Source: Magnetovibrio sp. | GTDB lineage: Bacteria; Pseudomonadota; Alphaproteobacteria; Rhodospirillales; Magnetovibrionaceae | DNA: 64,000 bases | Direction: 5' to 3' | NCBI RefSeq assembly: GCF_036568125.1 | Contig: NZ_DATCTF010000009.1 | Span: 1-64,000, forward strand | Shown here: positions 50,809-63,386 of the stretch, piece by piece | Position numbering within the stretch: the first letter of the stretch is position 1 | Layout: the number at the start of each line of letters is the position of its first letter | Translations under genes and position numbers: made by a program | Notes under the pieces: model-generated | What the model was told of the DNA's origin: nothing | The model's input: only the letters and a program-made list of their open reading frames with translations | Database searches by the model: none

Positions 50809-51438
50809 TTACTTGCGGCTGGCATAGAACTGAAGCACGGCTTCAACGCCGTCAGCACCATGCTTTTCTTTAAGTTCGGCGAGGGTGCGTTTTTTCTTAC
50901 GCTTTTCCTTGTCCGACATGTTCGGATTGTTGTCGATGCTGCGCATGCCGGATTCGAAATCCATCAGATTGTTGCGCAAGTACGGCAGCATTTGCCCGGC
51001 AAGAATGGGATAATCTTCGGCGGCATAGCCGTCCTTTTCATGACAGCTTTCACACAGATCCTTGATCAAAGCCTTGCCTTTGTCGGCCATCGCGCCATCC
51101 GTCTTTTGGTCGGCGACGCGGCCAAACGGCATGGATGAAAAGTGTCCGGCGATTTTATCGATTTCGGCGTCGGTGTAACCTTTCGCGATACGAGCCATGA
51201 TGGTCGACGGACGGTTGGTGCCGTCACGATAGGCCTTCATGGATTCGGAAAGGTAAAACTTGTTCATGCCTGCAATGGTCGGCGCCGCGGGGCCCTGGCT
51301 GACGCCATCGGGGCCGTGACAACCGTTACAGGTATTGGCCAGCATGCTGGCATCCGCTTCGCTAGCCTGCGCACCGGACAGCCCCATGAGGCCAAACAGC
51401 GCACCCGCAGCGAGAACATAGGTCATTGATTTGCGCAC
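50809..51438 (-). CDS. fccA: Diheme c-type cytochrome, sulfide dehydrogenase cytochrome subunit (FccA/SoxE-like)
   Basis: A 209-residue exported cytochrome with two haem motifs, CNGCH (about 37) and CESCH (about 129), each at the start of a class I cytochrome fold (HGPDGVSQGPAAPTIAG and EKDGYAAEDYPILAG). It pairs with the flavoprotein encoded directly downstream. The C-terminal 40 residues are strongly basic and helical. I use the GTG at 51438, which has GGAGG seven bases upstream, rather than the in-frame GTG at 51453 that overlaps that ribosome site. Confidence 0.9.
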   Translation of the reverse strand: MRKSMTYVLAAGALFGLMGLSGAQASEADASMLANTCNGCHGPDGVSQGPAAPTIAGMNKFYLSESMKAYRDGTNRPSTIMARIAKGYTDAEIDKIAGHFSSMPFGRVADQKTDGAMADKGKALIKDLCESCHEKDGYAAEDYPILAGQMLPYLRNNLMDFESGMRSIDNNPNMSDKEKRKKKRTLAELKEKHGADGVEAVLQFYASRK

Positions 51439-51836
51439 AATGCGTCCTCCCACTCGTTATGTTTCGTCCCAAATCAATAACACACGAAAACAGGTGTGCG
51501 AAAGCAAAAAAAGCACAGTATATCAATGGCTTCTACATAATTACGAGGCGCATTTTACATTTTGAATCTCTAATCTTAATGGAGTATTTTTGATACTACA
51601 CCTTCATTACGTTTTTCTTATTTTGCATCGCACCAAACCTTTAAATGTAACAACTTAGTGACATTGCCGACCGCTCACCCATAAGTTGTTATCAGTTGAT
51701 AACCAGATGTATTGTTGCTCAAAAGTCTTGCAAACGAGGTGCAATTCACGGAATCTTGTGTAAAATCGACCAGAGACACCTGCACATTATTTTCAGCTAT
51801 ATTTTTTTACGGGTGTCATTACGAGGACTAGTCATC
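51439..51836. promoter_or_regulatory. Divergent intergenic region with a GTTATCA palindrome
   Basis: About 400 AT-rich bases between fccA and a Pmp3-type gene. GTTATCA-GT-TGATAAC (51688-51703) is a perfect inverted repeat, likely an operator. No RNA gene or further CDS is visible. Confidence 0.45.
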
Positions 51837-52025
51837 ATGCGTCTCCTGCTTGCCATTCTCTTACCCTGGCTTCAGTTTTTCACCATTGGCCGTCCATTTG
51901 CCGGCATCATTTGCTTGATTCTGCAATTGACCCTGATCGGCTGGATCCCCGCCGCAATCTGGTCCGTCTATGCGTTGAGCCAGTACAAAACTGACAAGAA
52001 GATCGAAAAGGCCCTGGGCGGTTGA
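51837..52025 (+). CDS. YqaE/Pmp3-family small membrane protein
   Basis: A 62-residue protein with two hydrophobic segments (LLLAILLPWLQFFTIG and GIICLILQLTLIGWIPAAIWSVYAL) and a charged tail, close to the YqaE/Pmp3 pattern of tiny stress-linked membrane proteins. I start at the ATG at 51837 with GAGGA nine bases upstream; the frame opens at 51696 but its extension is not protein-like. Its role may be membrane potential or envelope stress; unproven. Confidence 0.75.
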   Translation: MRLLLAILLPWLQFFTIGRPFAGIICLILQLTLIGWIPAAIWSVYALSQYKTDKKIEKALGG

Positions 52026-52078
52026 TGTTTCGTCCCGCCGTTTTCAGTCACAATTGACCACCGCCACCGGACAGAACC

Positions 52079-52339
52079 ATGGCCGTCACGCCCCGCAACG
52101 CCCCACGCATTCCCGTCGTAAAATTGCTGATCTGGTGCTTGGTCATCGGTTTGCTGCTGGCGATGTTCAATGTCTCGCCGGAAAGCGTTTACGCGTGGGC
52201 AGGCGAAACCGGTAAGGCGATTTTCAATTGGCTGTGGGAATTCGGTCAAAACATCGGCCCCTACATACTCATGGGTGCCATGCTTGTGTTGCCCATATGG
52301 GCCGTCTTCTATCTGTGGAATTGGTTTAAGAAAAACTGA
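52079..52339 (+). CDS. Small two-helix membrane protein (DUF6460-like)
   Basis: An 86-residue protein with two hydrophobic helices, VVKLLIWCLVIGLLLAMFNV (about 13-32) and IGPYILMGAMLVLPIWAVFYLW (about 59-80), separated by a Trp-rich amphipathic stretch. The arrangement resembles alphaproteobacterial DUF6460 proteins, though I cannot confirm the family. It starts 53 bp after the Pmp3-type gene and may share its transcript. Confidence 0.65.
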   Translation: MAVTPRNAPRIPVVKLLIWCLVIGLLLAMFNVSPESVYAWAGETGKAIFNWLWEFGQNIGPYILMGAMLVLPIWAVFYLWNWFKKN

Positions 52340-52360
52340 CAGTCTGTTGACTTTGCTAAA

Positions 52361-53269
52361 TCATGCAGACATCAGGTTTTGCGGTCGACGCCAGTTCCTG
52401 AAGTGCTCGCGGATGTGCTGGGCCAGTTCGGCGGCGACTTCGTTCAAACCACTCACGGACGTATACAGGTTGATATAAAACACCGGCAGGGTCGGCAACC
52501 CGTCCGCTTCCCCCAAAACCGCGACGAATCCCGGAACGGTCGATTCCAAGATCGCCGTAACCGCCAAATCCGCCTGCACCATTGCAAAGGTCGCATCCAT
52601 GGAACGCATCGCACTGGTGAGGCGCCAATCGCGGTTTATGGCCTCCAGCGCGCTGAGCATCGCGGGGCGGAACATACAGTTTTCATTGCACAACACCACC
52701 GGCATCGGACTTTGCGTATACGCGTTGCCGTTGGGTGCACCGATCCACACCAAATCGTTGCGCAACAAAGCCTCCGCCCCCTTCGGGGTGTGGGTTTCTG
52801 TGGTGAGGATGAGATCGAGTTCGCCTTTGCCCAGCGCAACTTTCAAATCACGCGAAGCCGCCAAATCCAACTCCACGCTGACTTTGGGATAGGCCTGGCT
52901 GAAACTTTTCAAAATCGGCGCGGCGAACGGCGACACGATGTCGTAAGGGATACCGAGACGCACCACACCGCTGAATTCCGGTGCGGTGATCAAGGAAAAC
53001 ACTTCGTCGTTCAAGGCGATCAGGCGCCCGGCGTGCAAAAACAACCGCTCACCATCCCGGGTCGCGACCAAACCTTGGCCGGAACGTTCAAACAGTTTCT
53101 TTTGTAGCAAGTCTTCCAGCCGCTTGATTTGCTGACTGACCGCGCCCTGCGTCACGTTGAGACGTTTTGCAGCCGCCGTCATCGAGCCGCTTTCCGCAAC
53201 GGCGACAAACGCGCGCAACAAGGCAACGTCGATATTTCGGGTAAGGCCGCGAACTTCATTAGCATTCAT
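52361..53269 (-). CDS. LysR-family transcriptional regulator
   Basis: A 302-residue LysR protein: HTH at residues 13-60 (VALLRAFVAVAESGSMTAAAKRLNVTQGAVSQQIKRLE split across them), then a substrate-binding-like domain ending near YINLYTSVSGLNEVAAELAQHIREHF. The frame runs to 53431, but the ATG at 53269 gives the family length; a good ribosome site is missing at either, so the start is uncertain. It is divergent from the DUF1127 gene and may regulate it. Effector unknown. Confidence 0.83.
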   Translation of the reverse strand: MNANEVRGLTRNIDVALLRAFVAVAESGSMTAAAKRLNVTQGAVSQQIKRLEDLLQKKLFERSGQGLVATRDGERLFLHAGRLIALNDEVFSLITAPEFSGVVRLGIPYDIVSPFAAPILKSFSQAYPKVSVELDLAASRDLKVALGKGELDLILTTETHTPKGAEALLRNDLVWIGAPNGNAYTQSPMPVVLCNENCMFRPAMLSALEAINRDWRLTSAMRSMDATFAMVQADLAVTAILESTVPGFVAVLGEADGLPTLPVFYINLYTSVSGLNEVAAELAQHIREHFRNWRRPQNLMSA

Positions 53270-53373
53270 AATAGGGATGATTATGAACATTCGTTTTACT
53301 AATAGCAAGTCCTCCGGCAACATCGTCTCATAGGAACTCAAAGTGACAACCCGATGAACTGGGAGATGCGACC

Positions 53374-53640
53374 ATGACACACAATGCTCTTCACGCCTGC
53401 TGCAACGATGTGCATGCCCATGCACCTGCACATGTCGACGGACTTACCCACTCTGTGCCGTTTCAAGACCGCGTGGTCCGCACTCTCATTTTGTTTGCTG
53501 AATGGTGCAAGCGCGCCTATGCGCTGCATATGCAACGCCGCAGCTTAAGAAGTCTTAACGATCGACAATTGCGCGACATCGGACTGAAACGCACCGAAGC
53601 CTTGCGCGAAGCGGCGCGCCCGTTTTGGGACCAGCCTTAA
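53374..53640 (+). CDS. DUF1127 (YjiS-like) small protein
   Basis: An 88-residue protein whose C-terminal half is a DUF1127 motif: AEWCKRAYALHMQRRSLRSLNDRQLRDIGLKRTEALREA. Such Arg-rich proteins occur widely in alphaproteobacteria; some affect RNA turnover or phosphate and carbon metabolism. The N-terminal 30 residues are His-rich (ALHACCNDVHAHAPAHVDG), an unusual feature that could bind metal. It is divergent from the LysR gene and followed by a strong terminator. Confidence 0.85.
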   Translation: MTHNALHACCNDVHAHAPAHVDGLTHSVPFQDRVVRTLILFAEWCKRAYALHMQRRSLRSLNDRQLRDIGLKRTEALREAARPFWDQP

Positions 53641-53700
53641 GCTTAGGTTTCCGGGTTCCCCTGCGCTCTCCATGGTTTGTTTCCTCCGAAAGAGCGCAAA

Positions 53701-53735
53701 AAAAGCCGCCGGGATCGCACCCCCGGCGGCTTTTT
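53701..53735. terminator. Bidirectional terminator between the DUF1127 gene and prk
   Basis: AAAAGCCGCCGGG (53701-53713) pairs with CCCCGGCGGCTTTT (53721-53734), with T-runs or A-runs on each side. It serves the converging DUF1127 and phosphoribulokinase genes. Confidence 0.88.
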
Positions 53736-53755
53736 AATGTTGGTTGCGTCGGACG

Positions 53756-54637
53756 TTAGCCGCGCTCAGACATCATGGCCCGCAAGATCGGGGTCAAAAT
53801 CAGCTCCATGGCGAAGCCCATTTTACCGCCCGGCACCACGATGGTGTTGCGACGCGACATGAACGAGTGCGGAATCATCTGCAGCAAGTACGGAAAATCC
53901 ACACCCGAAGGGATGTTTTCCGGTTTGCGGAAGCGAATCACCACGACGCTTTCGTCAGGCGTCGGGATGTCGCGCGCAATGATCGGGTCGGAGGTATCGA
54001 CCACCGGCACGCGCTGGAAGTTGATGTCGGAATATTGGAACTGCGGCACGATGTAGTGCACGTAGTCGTGCATGCGGCGCATGATGGTGTCCATCACCGC
54101 CTCGGACGAATAGCCGCGCTGCGACGTGTCACGGTGGATCTTTTGAATCCATTCCAAGTTGATCACCGGCACCACGCCGATTTTCAAATCGACATGGCTG
54201 GGCATATCGACGGTACCGTTCTTCACGCTGCCGTGCAGACCTTCGTAGAACATCAGGTCGGTGCCTGCGGGGATATCTTCCCACGGGGTGAACTGACCGG
54301 GCTGCAAACCTTCGTAAGCAGCGGCTTCTTCTTCGGAGTGCAAATACAGGCGGCGCTTGCCGGTGCCCGTTTCGCCGTAGGTCTTGAACAGTTCCGCCAA
54401 CTTTTCGAATTCGTTGGCTTCGGGGCCGAAATGGCTGAAATTCATATCGCCGGCCGCTTCGGACTCGGCGACCTTGGCCTTCATCGCGGCACGGTCGTAA
54501 CGGTGAAAGCTGTCACCCTCGATCACGGCGGGATTCAGGCCTTCACGGCGAAACATATGCTCGAAAGCATCTTTGACTGTGCTGGTGCCGGCCCCGGAAG
54601 ACCCGGTCACGGCGATGATCGGATGTTTTTTCGACAC
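53756..54637 (-). CDS. prkB: Phosphoribulokinase, proteobacterial class I
   Basis: A 293-residue kinase of the octameric proteobacterial class: IAVTGSSGAGTSTVKDAFEHMFRREG, VIEGDSFHRYDRAAMKA, TPWEDIPAGTDLMFYEGLHG, and RRMHDYVHYIVPQFQYSDINFQRVP. The P-loop is GSSGAGTST. It makes ribulose bisphosphate. It is a stand-alone gene about 9 kb from the cbb operon that already encodes a different class of PRK. Regulation by NADH, typical of this class, is possible. Confidence 0.93.
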   Translation of the reverse strand: MSKKHPIIAVTGSSGAGTSTVKDAFEHMFRREGLNPAVIEGDSFHRYDRAAMKAKVAESEAAGDMNFSHFGPEANEFEKLAELFKTYGETGTGKRRLYLHSEEEAAAYEGLQPGQFTPWEDIPAGTDLMFYEGLHGSVKNGTVDMPSHVDLKIGVVPVINLEWIQKIHRDTSQRGYSSEAVMDTIMRRMHDYVHYIVPQFQYSDINFQRVPVVDTSDPIIARDIPTPDESVVVIRFRKPENIPSGVDFPYLLQMIPHSFMSRRNTIVVPGGKMGFAMELILTPILRAMMSERG

Positions 54638-54921
54638 GCTTGCAATCCTTCCCTGTTGGATTTCAATTTTTTAACGCCGCCCTAAATGAGCGATCTCTAA
54701 TATTTCGCAGTATGGCGCAACCGGGCGCGGCCCGATAGCCAGAAATCACGTTACAAAATCAAATTCGCAGACGGATCGAACGCATTGTGGCCCAACAAGG
54801 TCACAATCGAAGTCGCTCAATCCGGCCGGGGGGAGGTCTCTATACACGCCACAAAGAGGTGCAGCGAAGCCGGTAGGTCAAAGATAGCGGGCCTGGACGG
54901 CGCTCCGCTCACTACGCAAAA

Positions 54922-54999
54922 TGGGGTGGCTGATGGGATTCGAACCCACGACCTCCGCGACCACAACGCGGCGCTCTAACCAACTGAGCTACAGCCACC
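54922..54999 (-). tRNA. tRNA-His (GTG anticodon)
   Basis: The minus strand folds as a complete tRNA: acceptor GTGGCTG/CAGCCAC, D arm with AGCTCAGTTGGTTAGAGC, anticodon stem CCGCG/CGCGG with loop TTGTGGT (anticodon GTG), and T arm GTGGGTTCGAATCCCAT. The extra 5' G (54999) expected of tRNA-His pairs with the discriminator C, and CCA (54924-54922) is encoded. Confidence 0.96.
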
Positions 55000-55036
55000 A
55001 TAATGTCCGGGGCGGTGCCCCGAAAGCCGCCCTTAT

Positions 55037-57238
55037 CTAGACGGATCGAATGCCTCCGTCAAGCACCCCTTTTTGTTCGCCGACACGATCTGGACCAAAG
55101 CGAAGGCTTACTGTGGTTCCAACCCCCAATTGACTGGTGATCTTCATCTCGCCGTCGTGGGCTTTGACCAGTTCATCGGTCAACGGCAAGCCCAATCCGG
55201 TGCCTTCCACCGTACCCGCAATGTGGCTGTTGGTGCGCCCGAACGGTTCCATGGCCGAGACGATTCCCTCTTCGTCCATGCCGCTGCCGGTATCGGTAAT
55301 GTGCACATGTAGAGTTTGCCCGATCTGTTCCAAACGTAGGGTCACCTTGCCGCCTTTGGGGGTGAATTTGACCGCGTTGGAAAGCAAATTCAAAAACACC
55401 TGCATGATTCGACGTTTATCGCCATAGAGGGGCGCCAAACCGGCGGGCGCGTCGAGAACTATCTGCACCTCGCCTTTTTCGGCGCGCGGGGTAAGCTGCA
55501 ACACCGCCGCATCGGCGACCTCGGCCAGATCAACCTGCTCTTCGTTCAAGACCATCTTGCCCGCTTCGATTGCCGACAAATCGAGAATATCGTTGATCAA
55601 TTCTAACAGGTGCGCGCCCGACATATGGATGTTGGCGATGTATTCAGCGTATTTTTCGTTACCCAGGGGACCGAGAATCTCGTGTTTAATGCTGTCGGAA
55701 AATCCGATGATGGCGTTCAACGGCGTGCGCAATTCGTGGCTCATGTTGGCAAGAAAGTCTGATTTCGCTTGGTTTGCGCCGTCGGCCTGTTCTTTGGCGC
55801 GCAGATAATCCTTGGTGCGTTCCTTCACCAATTCCTCCAAACGCAAGCGCTGGTCCGACAAAGTCGCCTCGGCTTTTCGGCGCTCTTGGATTTCATGTTC
55901 AAGCTGCTGGTTCTTGATCTCCAACTCAGCACTGCGATCCAACGCTAAGTTTTCGATCTCTTTTTGGGCGCGAACCATGGTGTTTGCCGAACGGGCGATG
56001 TCTTCCAATTCCGCATACCCCATCTGCTCGGGGTCGATGGTGACGTTGGTTTTGGCGGCGTGCTCGAAAAAGGACAGGAAGGCCGCAAAATTGGATTCCA
56101 GCGATGCCGATATCCGCCTCGCCAACACGAAGTAGATGGCGATCATCACCACCAGCACCAAAACGGAGCGCAATACGTTTTCCATCAGCCGCTGATTGAA
56201 GGTGTTCATGCGGTGACGGATTTGCGCCTTGGTGTCGTCCAACATTACGCCCGCGCCGATATACCAGTCGAAGCCTTCAACGCCTTCGACATAACTGAGC
56301 TTTGGACGCGGTCCACCGCCTGTAAAACCGGGAATGTGGTAGGTCACATATCCGCCCCCGTTTTGGGCGGCTTGGATGAGTTGTTGAACGATTTTGACGC
56401 CGTTCACATCGGTAACGTCATACATGTTCTGGCCTTTGGCCGGACCGACCAGAGACAGGCCGTCCCATTGGCCGGCGAACAGATAATTACCGACCCCGGC
56501 GGTGGACGTCTGCACCCGCTCCAACACCTTTGTCTTGGTTTTTGTCAACGCTTCGTCAAGGTAAATACCGCTGCCGATCACCCAGCCGAGCGGCTCGAAC
56601 AGCTTCACGTAGGTCAGCTTGCGATGTAACGTCCCGCGGCTGCCGGGCTTGCTCCAATCGTGACTGATAAAGCCTCCGCCTTTCTTGCTTTTGGCCAGTT
56701 GCAACACCCGGGTCACCAGGTCACGCACCTCCTGCGGTCCATCGCGCAGCATATTACGCCCTTCGTTCTGCGGGCGGTCTGTGGCCAACTGAGAGACACC
56801 ATTAAGGTCTAGGATGAAATAATACCCTCGACCGCCATCATAGCGAATGGCGCGCAGAGTCTCGCGCACTGCAGTTTCCAACACATCGCGCTCAGTCGTC
56901 AGGTCGGGACGGCGATATACATTGCCAACGATGGACACCGCTTCGCTGACCCGCTCTTCCAGCTCACGTGCGGCAGCCTCCTCATACGCATCGCGTTCCG
57001 CGCGCACGTACTTGGTCATGTCGGACACGACCAACTTCAAAAACGCCTTTTGTTCTTCGATATGAGTTTTTTGGAACAAATCGAGCTCACGGGTCAGGCT
57101 GCGATAATCCTGATAGGCCCAGATCGCCCCAATGGTCAAAATCGCAAGCAAAGCCCACAAAGCCATCCGTGTCGGCACCGCTGTCGCGATTTTCGCTTTG
57201 CTCGTCATTGCGTCCCCAAGCTCGCGCGGCCTCACCAT
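55037..57238 (-). CDS. Cache-domain sensor histidine kinase
   Basis: A membrane histidine kinase of about 733 residues. An N-terminal helix ([18 protein letters not shown]) and a second helix (about 380-400) flank a periplasmic double-Cache region. Each Cache half has the [19 protein letters not shown] or [24 protein letters not shown] pattern. A HAMP-like segment and coiled coil follow. The phosphorylated His is in [15 protein letters not shown] (about 520), and the ATPase domain has [19 protein letters not shown] and GTGLGLPL. No receiver domain is attached and no regulator gene is adjacent. The start (57238 or 57208) is uncertain; GGGAGG lies just before 57238. Confidence 0.88.
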   Translation of the reverse strand: MVRPRELGDAMTSKAKIATAVPTRMALWALLAILTIGAIWAYQDYRSLTRELDLFQKTHIEEQKAFLKLVVSDMTKYVRAERDAYEEAAARELEERVSEAVSIVGNVYRRPDLTTERDVLETAVRETLRAIRYDGGRGYYFILDLNGVSQLATDRPQNEGRNMLRDGPQEVRDLVTRVLQLAKSKKGGGFISHDWSKPGSRGTLHRKLTYVKLFEPLGWVIGSGIYLDEALTKTKTKVLERVQTSTAGVGNYLFAGQWDGLSLVGPAKGQNMYDVTDVNGVKIVQQLIQAAQNGGGYVTYHIPGFTGGGPRPKLSYVEGVEGFDWYIGAGVMLDDTKAQIRHRMNTFNQRLMENVLRSVLVLVVMIAIYFVLARRISASLESNFAAFLSFFEHAAKTNVTIDPEQMGYAELEDIARSANTMVRAQKEIENLALDRSAELEIKNQQLEHEIQERRKAEATLSDQRLRLEELVKERTKDYLRAKEQADGANQAKSDFLANMSHELRTPLNAIIGFSDSIKHEILGPLGNEKYAEYIANIHMSGAHLLELINDILDLSAIEAGKMVLNEEQVDLAEVADAAVLQLTPRAEKGEVQIVLDAPAGLAPLYGDKRRIMQVFLNLLSNAVKFTPKGGKVTLRLEQIGQTLHVHITDTGSGMDEEGIVSAMEPFGRTNSHIAGTVEGTGLGLPLTDELVKAHDGEMKITSQLGVGTTVSLRFGPDRVGEQKGVLDGGIRSV

Positions 57239-57430
57239 TTCCTCCCGGCAAGGTGGCTCCGAACCCTCACCACCGGAAATGGTGACCAAGTTTTTTACAG
57301 AAGACTAGAATAACCCATTGTGCGCAAGACTAAGTTTGGAACAAAATATGCGTCGCTCATCCAAACGGGAAAAACGTCAGACTATAGAGTGATGTCGCGG
57401 CCCGATACAGATGAGCAATAATGCATCATG

Positions 57431-57447
57431 TGCACAATTTTTAAGCA
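57431..57447 (+). promoter_or_regulatory. Candidate NtrC-binding site
   Basis: TGCACAATTTTTAAGCA (17 bp) resembles the NtrC consensus with TGCAC and GCA ends. It lies about 105 bp upstream of the sigma-54 promoter of glnB, the usual enhancer distance. The second half-site is weak. Confidence 0.45.
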
Positions 57448-57535
57448 GGAATTGGGCGCTCCCAGATCACTCAAAGAACCACGAAACATCCGTATTTGTT
57501 TGTTATTAAAGTATTTTTTTTTCAACAGAGCCAGT

Positions 57536-57551
57536 TGGCACGGGCCATGCT
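57536..57551 (+). promoter_or_regulatory. Sigma-54 promoter of glnB-glnA
   Basis: TGGCACGGGCCATGCT matches the -24/-12 consensus TGGCACG-N4-TTGCT with one mismatch and the required GG-N10-GC spacing. It is about 110 bp before glnB, so transcription should rise under nitrogen limitation through NtrC. Confidence 0.78.
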
Positions 57552-57594
57552 AATTAAACGCGACGCCGGACTAGGAATTTTCCGCGCGTCGTGA

Positions 57595-58002
<408 letters not shown>

Positions 58003-58097
58003 ACGGGCCCATCTGAATTTCGACCGCAATCATAATGCAGGGATACCCAACCGGTCGAATTCCCCTTAAAACCCACTATCCACTGAGGAAGAATATT

Positions 58098-59519
<1,422 letters not shown>

Positions 59520-59536
59520 GACAGGATCGATCGAAC

Positions 59537-59600
59537 ATCGCAACCGTCTTGTTGCGATGACACATCAAGGGCCCCGCCGTACCGGCGGGGCCCTTTGTTG
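59537..59600 (+). terminator. Double hairpin terminator after glnA
   Basis: CATCGCAAC with GTTGCGATG (59537-59560) is followed by AAGGGCCCCGCCG with CGGCGGGGCCCTT (59567-59595) and a T-rich tail. A strong end to glnB-glnA. Confidence 0.88.
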
Positions 59601-59938
59601 TTTTCAGCTATTCAACCTTGCCGTTCGGTTATGAAGTGATGACTTTCACCGATGCCCGCACGGCTGTAAGCGCAATGCTCGAAATTTCATGTGCACTTCA
59701 GGACCATCAAAGCTCTGCAAGAGGGTGCTCAGAAACGATTAAACACCCTATACTAGATCGTATTTAGGCTGGCTTTACGATCACAAACAATATGGCAAGC
59801 CCCCGCTGTCGCTCACTGGAAAGTTCTTTACTATCACCACGGACATCACCATATCGCAAAGACCCATGTGGATTGCCTGTCGTTAGTTTTCAGATAGTTA
59901 TCTAACATCGTTTCGTGGATTGGATTTAGGGATTTGAA
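59601..59938. other. Intergenic gap before the binding-protein gene
   Basis: About 340 bp with no gene found. It is AT-rich toward the right end, and TATACTAGATC at about 59748 may be part of a promoter. No repeat or RNA motif recognised. Confidence 0.4.
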
Positions 59939-61162
59939 GTGGTCGCACGACCTGCAAAATTGAGTTTTATTGCTACGATCGCGGTCTGGTTCACGATTGG
60001 GATACTCGTCGTGGCAACGCCTCAATCTGCACGATCCGAAGAAGCGACCGAAGAGGCCTTCGTCATCGGCTTAAACGCCGACATGTCCTCGGCGTCGGCG
60101 GAGTCCGGCGAAGCCATCCGCCGCGGCATGGTTGTCGCCATCGACGAAATCAACGCTGCCGGCGGCATACTCGGCAAGCCTTTGCGCCTGAAGATCCGCG
60201 ACCATCGTGGAAACCCGGCGCGCGGCATCGACAACATCGACGCCTTTGGCGCCGAAGACGATGTGATCGCCGTGATGGGCGGACTGCACACTCCCGTTTC
60301 CATGGCCGAATTGCCGAACGTGCAGCGCCACAATCTGATCTATCTCGTACCATGGGCTGCCGGCACGCAAATCGTTGATAACGGTTTCACACCCAATCCG
60401 GTTTTTCGCGTTTCTGTCCGCGATGAATACGCCGGCCGTTTCCTCGCGCTGGAAGCTCAAAGGCGCGGTTTCAAATCCGTTGGGTTATTGCTGGAAAACA
60501 CCGGATGGGGGCGGTCCAACGAAACGGCGATGAGAACAGTGGCTGCCGAAATCGATCTGGATATTGCAGACACACAATGGTTCGGCTGGGGGGTGAAAGG
60601 CCTCAAGCCACAAGTCGAGGCGCTGCGCACGAGCGGGGCGCAAGCCATCATTCTGGTCGCTAACGCCCGCGAAGGCGCCGTCGCCGTGAACGCCGTCGCC
60701 CGAATGAAATCCCAACAACGATTACCGGTGGTTTCCCACTGGGGTATCACCGGGGGAAGATTTGTTGAGACGCTCGGCGACGATATTGAAGCTGTCGACT
60801 TGACCTTCTTGCAGACCTACTCATTCCTGCGCCCAACCCGACCAGAACGAGCGGATGCGTTTCTCGCCCGTTACTACGATCTTTTTCCCGACACGCAGCG
60901 CAAAGCGCAAGAGATCCTCTCCCCGGTCGGCACCGCCCATGCATACGATCTAACCCATATGCTGGCACGCGCCGCCACTCAGGCGGGATCGGTCGATCCG
61001 GACAAACTGCGTTTGGCGTTGGAAAATTTAGGGCGTTACGAAGGCCTCGTTAAGGTTTACGATCCCCCCTTCACGAACAACCATCACGACGCCCTGATCT
61101 TGACCGATTTTACGCTTGCGCGTTTTTTAAAAAGCGGCGCAATCGTTCCCGTGAGAAGGTGA
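59939..61162 (+). CDS. Periplasmic branched-chain-type ligand-binding protein
   Basis: A 407-residue exported solute-binding protein (signal about 1-33, ending QSARSEE). It has the Leu/Ile/Val-binding fold: IGLNADMSSASAESGEAIRRGMVVAIDEINAAGGILGKPLRLKIRD, VMGGLHTPVSMAELP, VGLLLENTGWGRSNE, and LTHMLARAATQAGSVDPDKL. The ligand is unknown; family members bind amino acids, amides or aromatic acids. No ABC permease is adjacent; a hybrid histidine kinase gene starts 10 bp later. It therefore probably senses a ligand for that kinase. The start is a GTG with AGGGA seven bases upstream. Confidence 0.86.
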   Translation: MVARPAKLSFIATIAVWFTIGILVVATPQSARSEEATEEAFVIGLNADMSSASAESGEAIRRGMVVAIDEINAAGGILGKPLRLKIRDHRGNPARGIDNIDAFGAEDDVIAVMGGLHTPVSMAELPNVQRHNLIYLVPWAAGTQIVDNGFTPNPVFRVSVRDEYAGRFLALEAQRRGFKSVGLLLENTGWGRSNETAMRTVAAEIDLDIADTQWFGWGVKGLKPQVEALRTSGAQAIILVANAREGAVAVNAVARMKSQQRLPVVSHWGITGGRFVETLGDDIEAVDLTFLQTYSFLRPTRPERADAFLARYYDLFPDTQRKAQEILSPVGTAHAYDLTHMLARAATQAGSVDPDKLRLALENLGRYEGLVKVYDPPFTNNHHDALILTDFTLARFLKSGAIVPVRR

Positions 61163-61172
61163 GACGACAACG

Positions 61173-63377
<2,205 letters not shown>

Positions 63378-63386
63378 TCTTAGTTT

